A stretch of DNA of 23,080 bases, taken from IMG/VR virus record IMGVR_UViG_3300009086_000109, positions 1 to 23,080 of that record. One strand, written 5' to 3'. Shown piece after piece: positions 1-5,872 of the stretch. Source of the DNA: a virus. How positions within the stretch are numbered: position 1 is the stretch's first letter; each line of letters starts with the position of its first letter. Made by a program: the position numbers and the translations under genes. The notes below the pieces were generated by a model, which made no database searches, was not told the DNA's origin, and worked only from the letters and a program-made list of their open reading frames with translations.

Positions 1-1252
1 GAGTGATCTAAAGATTGAGTTGTTGCCGTGGCAGAAAAAGGTGTGGGCTGACGAGACTCGGTTCCACATCGTTGCGGCAGGTCGCCGGACAGGTAAGAGT
101 CGTTTGGCTGCTTACCGTCTAATCATTGAAGCGCTGCAAAGCGAGAGAGGTCATGTATTCTATGTCGCTCCAACACAAGGTCAGGCTCGTGACATCATGT
201 GGCAAACTATTCTGGAAGTTGGTCACCCTGTCATTACAGGGAGTCATATTAACAATTTGCAGATTAAACTTATCAATGGTGCGACGATTTCTCTAAAGGG
301 TGCTGACCGCCCTGAGACAATGCGAGGTGTTAGCTTAAAGTTCTTGGTCATGGACGAGTACGCTGACATGAAACCAGAAGTGTGGGAACAAATCTTACGT
401 CCTGCACTAGCCGACTTAAAGGGTCGTGCCATGTTTATCGGCACACCAATGGGTCGAAACCACTTCTACGATTTATATCAATATGGGTTAACAGGTGATG
501 ATGAGACATTCAAGTCTTTTCACTTTACCTCGTTCGACAACCCGCTACTAGATCCCAAAGAAATTGAAGCCGCTAAAAAGAGCATGTCCTCATTCAGCTT
601 CCGGCAGGAGTTTATGGCATCCTTTGAAGCTGCCGGAGGTGAGCTGTTTAAGGAAGAGTGGGTTAAGTTCGAAGAAAATGAACCTGATGATGGTGATTTC
701 TACATTGCCATTGACTTGGCAGGTTTTGAAGCCGAAGGTTCTGTTGGTGTTAAAAACACTCGCCTTGATAACACTGCTATGGCTGTGGTGAAAGCCAACG
801 AAAAAGGTTGGTGGGTAGCAGAGATTATTTACGGTAGGTGGGACGTTAAGGAAACAGCTAAGAAAATATTCGATGCTGTTAAAAAGTATGAGCCTGTGGC
901 GGTTGGTATTGAGAAAGGTATTGCTCGACAGGCTGTTATGCCATACCTTGGCGACATTATGAAGAGAACCCAGACATTCTTTAGAGTGGATGAGCTTTCG
1001 CATGGTAATAAGAAGAAGACAGATCGAGTTGTCTGGGCGCTCCAAGGGCGCTTTGAGAATGGTTATGTAAAACTTAACAAAGGCGACTGGAACAACGAGT
1101 TCTTGGATCAGCTTTTTCAATTTCCAAACAAACTAGTACACGATGACTTACCTGACGCTTTGTCATACATCGAGCAACTTGCAAAAGTTTCTTATGTTTA
1201 TGACTTTGAAGAAGAAGATCACGAGTATTTAGATGACGTTTCAGGATATTAA
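1..1252 (+). CDS. terL: Terminase large subunit (5' end just outside window)
   Basis: This is the ATPase-nuclease that drives DNA into the prohead through the portal and cuts the concatemer. Numbering from the TTG at 20, Walker A is GRRTGKS at residues 21-27, Walker B is VMDEY with D112/E113, and a GTP coupling motif follows at 141-143. The C-terminal RNase H-like nuclease shows Asp232 in IAIDLAG and an acidic cluster DDLPD at 375-379. The frame is open to the left edge through SDLKIEL, and base 1 is a G, so the true start is probably an ATG only two bases outside the window; TTG20 is then an internal Leu. About 417 residues is short for TerL (often 450-600) but both domains are present. It is followed closely by a small gene and the portal gene. 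No small terminase subunit is visible. Confidence 0.93.
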   Translation, partial: SDLKIELLPWQKKVWADETRFHIVAAGRRTGKSRLAAYRLIIEALQSERGHVFYVAPTQGQARDIMWQTILEVGHPVITGSHINNLQIKLINGATISLKGADRPETMRGVSLKFLVMDEYADMKPEVWEQILRPALADLKGRAMFIGTPMGRNHFYDLYQYGLTGDDETFKSFHFTSFDNPLLDPKEIEAAKKSMSSFSFRQEFMASFEAAGGELFKEEWVKFEENEPDDGDFYIAIDLAGFEAEGSVGVKNTRLDNTAMAVVKANEKGWWVAEIIYGRWDVKETAKKIFDAVKKYEPVAVGIEKGIARQAVMPYLGDIMKRTQTFFRVDELSHGNKKKTDRVVWALQGRFENGYVKLNKGDWNNEFLDQLFQFPNKLVHDDLPDALSYIEQLAKVSYVYDFEEEDHEYLDDVSGY

Positions 1253-1266
1253 CAAAAGGATTTATT

Positions 1267-1485
1267 ATGGGAAACACTGTACGTAACAAAATTGAAGCAG
1301 AAATTAACAAAAACATGCGTAAACGCTCAGATAGTATGGCATCACCGAAAGAAAAAGAAGTCAGCTCAAAAGCAAAAGAGGAAGCTGTTCGTGATGCTAA
1401 TAGTCGTGTTCAATATCAGCACGAGCGTGAGGCAGGCGACCCAAATGCTCTGATGTTGTCTTTTGAAGAGTGGAAAAAACTTTAA
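1267..1485 (+). CDS. Small hydrophilic protein between terminase and portal
   Basis: A 72-residue protein of unknown function. It is highly charged and predicted to be largely helical (MGNTVRNKIEAEINKNMRKR at the N terminus, LSFEEWKKL at the C terminus), with no Cys, signal peptide or membrane segment. An AAAAGGA Shine-Dalgarno sequence precedes the ATG. It sits 14 bases after the terminase stop and 9 bases before the portal start, so it is surely cotranscribed with both. The position would fit an accessory packaging or head-assembly role, but nothing in the sequence proves it. I do not recognise the family. Confidence 0.75.
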   Translation: MGNTVRNKIEAEINKNMRKRSDSMASPKEKEVSSKAKEEAVRDANSRVQYQHEREAGDPNALMLSFEEWKKL

Positions 1486-1494
1486 GGAATCCTC

Positions 1495-3474
1495 ATGTAC
1501 GATGAAGAAAAATTCAGTGACCAGAAGGTAGAAGCATGGGTCATGGACAAGGTAGACCAATGGCGTGACCATTACAGCGCCAACTACGAACAAAAGTTCG
1601 ATGAGTACTACCGTCTGTGGCGTGGTCAGTGGGCGGCTGAGGACAGAACACGTGAATCAGAGCGTTCACGCCTTATTTCTCCTGCTTTGCAGCAAGCTGT
1701 TGAGAGTTCGGTAGCAGAAGTCGAGGAAGCCACCTTTGGTCGTGGTAAATGGTTCGACATTCGCGATGACCGCAGCGATCAAGACCCACGTGATGTCGCT
1801 TATTTGCGCGAACAACTGTCTGAGGACTTCCAATTTACCAAAACACGTAAGGCTGTTGCTGAGTGTATCCTGAACGCTGCGGTGTTCGGTACAGGTGTTG
1901 GTGAAATTGTCCTCGAAGAAGTAAAAGAGATGAAACCAGCGACCCAGCCTATCATGGATGGAGCGTTGAAAGCAGTGGGTGTTAACATCACTGACCGGAT
2001 CGTTGTTAAACTGCGTCCAATTCTCCCTCAAAACTTCCTGATTGACCCTGTTGCTACATCTATCGATGAAGCTCTTGGTGTTGCAATCGATGAGTTTGTT
2101 CCTAAACACCAAGTAGAGATGGGGATTCAAAATGGTATCTATCGCGATGTTGATATTGAGTGTTCCGATACTGATTCAGACATTGAAGCAGACAAAGACC
2201 TTACGTCATTTGATGATGATAAAGTCCGACTGACCAAGTATTACGGTTTAGTTCCTAAACATCTATACAACGACGCCGTTGTAGAAACAGAAGAAGATGA
2301 GCTGTCAAAAGAAGTCAAACCAGAAAGCGAAGGCGAAGAAACCGACGAAGAAGGGTACATCGAAGTAATCATGGTTATCGCTAACGGCGAGACTTTGTTG
2401 AAAATCGAAGAGAACCCCTACATGATGCAGGATCGCCCTGTTGTGGCTTTCCCTTGGGATGTAGTTCCATCACGTTTCTGGGGTCGTGGTATCTGCGAGA
2501 AGGGCTACAACAGCCAGAAAGCGCTCGATGCTGAGCTTCGCGCACGTATTGATGCCCTAGCCCTTACCGTCCACCCAATGATGGCTATGGACGCTTCTCG
2601 TATGCCTCGTGGGGCTAAGTTGGAAATACGTCCAGGCAAGACAATTCTAACTAACGGTAACCCAGCAGAGATTTTACAGCCGTTCAAGTTTGGCAGCTTA
2701 GATCAAGTTACCTTTGCTCAGGCTGGTGAGTTGCAGAAGATGGTTCAGATGGCGACAGGCGCTATTGACGCTGCTGGTATCCCCGGCTCTATCAATGGTG
2801 AGGCTGCTGCTGGTGCTGTGTCAATGTCAATGGGAGCGATTATCAAGCGCCACAAGCGTACTTTGATTAACTTCCAAGAGAGCTTCCTGATCCCAATGAT
2901 TGAGAAGTGTGCATGGCGTTATATGCAGTTTGATCCAGATCATTACCCTGTCTCAGACTACAAGTTTGTACCATCATCATCTCTGGGTGTTATCGCTCGT
3001 GAATACGAGGTGACGCAGTTGGTTCAACTGTTGCAGACACTTGGTCAAGATAGTCCGATGTACCCGATGTTGGTATCAGCGGTTATTGACAACATGGGTT
3101 TGTCCAACCGCGAAGAACTCATGGCTCAAATGCAACAAGCATCACAACCTAACCCAGAGCAGCAACAAATGCAACAAGCTCAGATGCAACAGCAGATGGC
3201 TCTGGCTCAGGCACAGCTTCAACTTGTTCAATCACAGGCAGCAGAAGCGCAGGCACGGGCACAGAAGTACGCTGTTGAGGCTCAGTTGGAACCACAAGTT
3301 GTGCAGGCTAAGATGGCAGCAGCCTTGTCCACAAACCTGCAAGCTGGTAGTGCTGATGAAGCTGAATTTGCAAAACGTGCCAAGATTACTGAACTGATGC
3401 TGAAAGAGAAAGACATCACCAGTAACGAGCGGATCGCGATGATGCAAATGCAAAAGAAGCAACAAAAGACTTGA
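1495..3474 (+). CDS. Portal (head-tail connector) protein
   Basis: Portal subunit of 659 residues, expected to form the dodecameric ring at one capsid vertex that acts as DNA channel, assembly nucleus and tail docking site. Evidence is its place between terminase and scaffold, its size, an N-terminal region rich in charged and aromatic residues (DQWRDHYSANYEQKFDEYYR), and the long C-terminal Gln/Ala-rich helical tail (about residues 544-590, with MQQAQMQQQMALAQAQ) common in podoviral portals. A very acidic insertion occurs at about residues 263-286. The stretch IKRHKRTLINFQESFLIPMI is also of portal type. AAGGAA lies 7 bases before the ATG. The stop codon TGA overlaps the -35 box of promoter P1. 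Family assignment is from recall and context; no catalytic motif exists to check. Confidence 0.85.
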   Translation: MYDEEKFSDQKVEAWVMDKVDQWRDHYSANYEQKFDEYYRLWRGQWAAEDRTRESERSRLISPALQQAVESSVAEVEEATFGRGKWFDIRDDRSDQDPRDVAYLREQLSEDFQFTKTRKAVAECILNAAVFGTGVGEIVLEEVKEMKPATQPIMDGALKAVGVNITDRIVVKLRPILPQNFLIDPVATSIDEALGVAIDEFVPKHQVEMGIQNGIYRDVDIECSDTDSDIEADKDLTSFDDDKVRLTKYYGLVPKHLYNDAVVETEEDELSKEVKPESEGEETDEEGYIEVIMVIANGETLLKIEENPYMMQDRPVVAFPWDVVPSRFWGRGICEKGYNSQKALDAELRARIDALALTVHPMMAMDASRMPRGAKLEIRPGKTILTNGNPAEILQPFKFGSLDQVTFAQAGELQKMVQMATGAIDAAGIPGSINGEAAAGAVSMSMGAIIKRHKRTLINFQESFLIPMIEKCAWRYMQFDPDHYPVSDYKFVPSSSLGVIAREYEVTQLVQLLQTLGQDSPMYPMLVSAVIDNMGLSNREELMAQMQQASQPNPEQQQMQQAQMQQQMALAQAQLQLVQSQAAEAQARAQKYAVEAQLEPQVVQAKMAAALSTNLQAGSADEAEFAKRAKITELMLKEKDITSNERIAMMQMQKKQQKT

Positions 3475-3499
3475 CAAAAACGTAAATTTGTGGTATAAT
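3471..3499 (+). promoter_or_regulatory. Promoter P1, consensus sigma70 with extended -10
   Basis: The -35 box TTGACA (3471-3476) and -10 box TATAAT (3494-3499) are both perfect consensus, with a 17-base spacer and a TGG just before the -10 box (extended -10). The predicted start is near 3506, giving a leader of about 29 bases to the ATG at 3535. It lies over the portal stop codon and faces the scaffold/capsid genes. The surrounding 38 bases match promoter P2 at 34 positions. A host RNA polymerase with its housekeeping sigma factor should use it. Confidence 0.88.
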
Positions 3500-3534
3500 T
3501 ACAACATCTCTCCACATTATGAAAGGATAAAGAG

Positions 3535-3780
3535 ATGGATAAAGAGCTACAAAGATACTATGAAAATTTACTAGATTTGTTTACCCGTGATGGGTGGAAG
3601 CAATTCATTGAAGACATCTCAGATAACAAAGAGGTACTTGATGATATTACAACCATCCCTGATGAGAAACAATTCTGGTTCCGCAGAGGACAGATAGAAG
3701 CGATTAGCCGTATTCTTTCCTACGAGTCTACCATAAAAAATAGTTATGAAGACTTTGAAAGGGATTTACAGGATGCCTAA
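3535..3780 (+). CDS. Small acidic protein, first gene after P1
   Basis: An 81-residue protein of unknown function. It is predicted to be nearly all helical and acidic, starting MDKELQRYYENLLDLFTRDG and with a central FWFRRGQIEAISRIL segment. AAAGGA precedes the ATG by about 7 bases. It is the first gene downstream of the strong P1 promoter and its 3' end overlaps the next start by 8 bases, so it should be expressed with scaffold and capsid. Small helical proteins in this position occur in other podoviruses, but I cannot assign a function. A head-assembly or portal-associated role is only inference from the neighbours. Confidence 0.78.
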   Translation: MDKELQRYYENLLDLFTRDGWKQFIEDISDNKEVLDDITTIPDEKQFWFRRGQIEAISRILSYESTIKNSYEDFERDLQDA

Positions 3781-4012
3781 ACGTATCTACGAGTTTATCT
3801 GCGGAGATGACCATATCACAGAGGCTTACATTGATTCGGAACTCCGAACAACCAATTGTAAAGTGTGTGGTCAACCTGCAATCCGAATCGTTAGCAAGCC
3901 GATGGTCAAGTTAGAGGGCGTGACCGGAGATTTTCCCGGGGCAGCAATGCAATGGGAGCGCAAGCGAAACGAGAAGATAGCGCAGGAAAAGAAGAGTGCC
4001 GCTCAGGATTAA
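3773..4012 (+). CDS. FmdB-like zinc-ribbon small protein
   Basis: The start chosen is ATG 3773 (MPKRIYEF), giving 79 residues. The further upstream ATG at 3746 would run deep into the previous gene and lacks the typical MP-x-YEF opening. Putative metal ligands are C10 and H14 (CGDDH) and C29/C32 (CKVCG), the layout of a small zinc ribbon in the style of FmdB regulatory proteins, with the first pair being Cys-x3-His rather than Cys-x2-Cys. The C-terminal half is basic and helical (WERKRNEKIAQEKK). It overlaps the previous stop by 8 bases. Such ribbons can bind nucleic acid or protein; which applies here is unknown. Confidence 0.72.
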   Translation: MPKRIYEFICGDDHITEAYIDSELRTTNCKVCGQPAIRIVSKPMVKLEGVTGDFPGAAMQWERKRNEKIAQEKKSAAQD

Positions 4013-4068
4013 CCTTAGCATAAGCACATAATTATATTCCACAATGCTTATTTAGCACGGAGAGTTTA

Positions 4069-4854
4069 ATGGCAACATTTATTGACGAAGGCGACGAAGA
4101 GTTGCAACCCGAAGAGTTTTCCTCCATCGAAGAGGTAGAACAGGAAGCTCCTACACAGGAGTCAAACCCAGAAGACGACGACATTCCTGATAAGTACAAG
4201 GGCAAATCTGTTAAAGATATTGTTCGTATGCATCAAGAAGCCGAACGCGCAATCGGCAAACAGGGGAGTGAAGTCGGCGAACTTCGACGTATTGTAGATG
4301 ACTTTGTTAAAGCCCAAACCGTCTCAAAACAAGAACAAGCCCCAGATGTCGAGGACGAGGTAGATTTCTTTACCGATCCCGACAAAGCAATCGCACGAGC
4401 CATCGAGAAGCATCCGAAAGTACGCCAAGCTGAAGAGCTAACGGTGAACATGAAGAGAGCTGAGGCTTTGGCTAATCTGAAATCAAACCATCCAGACTAC
4501 GGTGACGTTATTAACGATCCTTCGTTTGGGGAGTGGGTTGCTAAGAGTAAGGTTCGCCAAGAGTTGTTTAGTCGTGCAGACCGTAACTATGATTTTGATT
4601 CCGCAGACGAGCTTCTTACTACGTGGAAAGAACGGAAACAAGTAGTCGCTCAATCACAAGAGATCGAGAAAGTAGAACGCAAGCAAGCGATCAAGTCAGC
4701 AGCCACTGGTTCAACCAAGGGTTCTGGCGAGACAGCAAGTAAGAAAACCTATCGCAGAGCAGACATCATTAATCTCATGCGTACTAATCCTGACCGTTAC
4801 GAAGAGCTTGCCCCTGAAATCATGCAAGCCTACGCTGAAGGTCGGGTCAAATAA
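4069..4854 (+). CDS. Capsid scaffolding (assembly) protein
   Basis: A 261-residue protein placed immediately before the major capsid gene. It is expected to form the internal scaffold that directs procapsid shape and leaves or is degraded before DNA packaging. The N-terminal 60 residues are very acidic (DEGDEELQPEEFSSIEEVEQ), the middle is charged and coiled-coil-like (about residues 60-215), and the C terminus is a compact basic helical segment (YRRADIINLMRTNPDRYEEL) like the capsid-binding tails of podoviral scaffolds. CGGAG precedes the ATG by 6 bases. There are no Cys residues, usual for scaffolds. The call rests on composition and on the portal-scaffold-capsid gene order. Confidence 0.85.
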   Translation: MATFIDEGDEELQPEEFSSIEEVEQEAPTQESNPEDDDIPDKYKGKSVKDIVRMHQEAERAIGKQGSEVGELRRIVDDFVKAQTVSKQEQAPDVEDEVDFFTDPDKAIARAIEKHPKVRQAEELTVNMKRAEALANLKSNHPDYGDVINDPSFGEWVAKSKVRQELFSRADRNYDFDSADELLTTWKERKQVVAQSQEIEKVERKQAIKSAATGSTKGSGETASKKTYRRADIINLMRTNPDRYEELAPEIMQAYAEGRVK

Positions 4855-4875
4855 TCATTCTGAAAGGTAATTTAT

Positions 4876-5781
4876 ATGGCACTCGGTACTAATCACGTAA
4901 CCAACGCAACCGCTGGTACGTTTATCCCTGAATTGTGGTCTGACGAAATCATCGCAGCCTACAAGCAAAACCTCGTTATGGCAAACCTCGTCTCTAAGAT
5001 GTCCTTCAAGGGCAAAAAGGGCGACACCTTGCACATCCCTAAGCCCACTCGTGGCGCTGCCTCTTTGAAAGCTGCTTCTAACCAAGTTACGTTGCAAGCT
5101 GCCACTGAGTCAGAAGTCCAAGTGTTGGTGAACAAGCACTACGAATATAGCCGCTTGATCGAAGACATCACCGAAGCTCAGGCTTTGGCATCACTGCGTA
5201 AATTCTACACAGGCGACGCTGGCTACGCTTTGGCTAAGCAAGTTGACACCGATTTGGTGTTCTTGGGTCGTGGTGTTAACGGCGGTGACGGTACTGCTGC
5301 TTACACGGGCGCTATTATCGGTTCTGGCAACACTGCCTACACTGGTTCTAACGCTGCTGCTATCAGCGACGCTGGTATCCGCGCTGCAATCCAGAAGTTG
5401 GATGACGCTGACGTTCCTATGGACGGTCGTGTGTTGGTTCTGCCTCCTGTTGCTCGTAACGTGATGATGGGCTTGGCTCGTTTCACTGAGCAGGCTTTCA
5501 CTGGTGAAGTTGGTGGTGGTAACACTATTCGCAACGGTGAAATCGGTAACGTCTACGGTGTTAAAGTCTTCGTGACTACCAACGCTGACGCTGCTACCAG
5601 CGGTGACCGCATCGGTTTGATGTTCACTAAGGACGCTTTCGTGTTGGCTGAGCAAATGGGCGTTCGCTCACAGACTCAGTACAAGCAAGAGTACTTGGGT
5701 ACATTGTTCACCTCTGACATGCTGTACGGCGTGAAAGAGTTGCGTGATGAAGCAGCCGTTGCAATCGCAATGCCTGCCTAA
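4876..5781 (+). CDS. Major capsid protein
   Basis: A 301-residue shell protein, presumably of the HK97 fold used by all tailed phages. Support comes from its position after the scaffold, its length, and typical features: an opening about FIPELWSDEIIAAYKQNLVM, a repeated-contact segment around VNKHYEYSRLIEDITEAQAL, and a C-terminal region ending LYGVKELRDEAAVAIAMPA. Codon use is strongly biased (Asn nearly always AAC, Phe TTC, many GGT and CGT/CGC), consistent with very high expression. AAAGG lies 8 bases upstream of the ATG. The gene is followed within 10 bases by a strong terminator hairpin. No programmed frameshift extension is seen. Confidence 0.93.
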   Translation: MALGTNHVTNATAGTFIPELWSDEIIAAYKQNLVMANLVSKMSFKGKKGDTLHIPKPTRGAASLKAASNQVTLQAATESEVQVLVNKHYEYSRLIEDITEAQALASLRKFYTGDAGYALAKQVDTDLVFLGRGVNGGDGTAAYTGAIIGSGNTAYTGSNAAAISDAGIRAAIQKLDDADVPMDGRVLVLPPVARNVMMGLARFTEQAFTGEVGGGNTIRNGEIGNVYGVKVFVTTNADAATSGDRIGLMFTKDAFVLAEQMGVRSQTQYKQEYLGTLFTSDMLYGVKELRDEAAVAIAMPA

Positions 5782-5789
5782 TTAGGCTA

Positions 5790-5820
5790 AGGGGGCTCTC
5801 TTCGGAGGGTTCCCTCTTTT
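5790..5820 (+). terminator. Intrinsic terminator after major capsid gene
   Basis: A ten-pair stem is formed by 5791-5800 and 5805-5814, closed by a UUCG tetraloop (5801-5804), with one more A-U pair at the base (5790/5815). Three of the pairs are G-U. A run TCTTTT follows directly. It lies 8 bases after the capsid stop codon and before the fibre gene. The U tract is short, so some read-through to the fibre is likely. Confidence 0.8.
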
Positions 5821-5872
5821 GTTAAAGGGCTTTAGTTAGAGTCCTTCACCAAGAGTTCAACAAGGAGAAAAC

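Noticed and set aside
590-1120. 176-residue antisense frame inside the terminase gene
   Set aside because: It lies wholly opposite well-supported terminase nuclease motifs, has no ribosome site and no recognisable protein features.
4020-4051. Inverted repeat ATAAGCA / TGCTTAT and a TATATT box ahead of the scaffold gene
   Set aside because: The stem is only 7 pairs with an 18-base AT-rich loop, and no -35 box is found at a proper distance on either strand; not strong enough to call a promoter or regulator.
5191-5655. 154-residue antisense frame inside the capsid gene
   Set aside because: It is a by-product of the capsid gene's biased codon use; no start signal or domain.
5821-5872. Possible separate promoter for the fibre gene
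   Set aside because: No paired -35/-10 boxes with proper spacing were found; only a strong ribosome site (AAGGAG) is clear.
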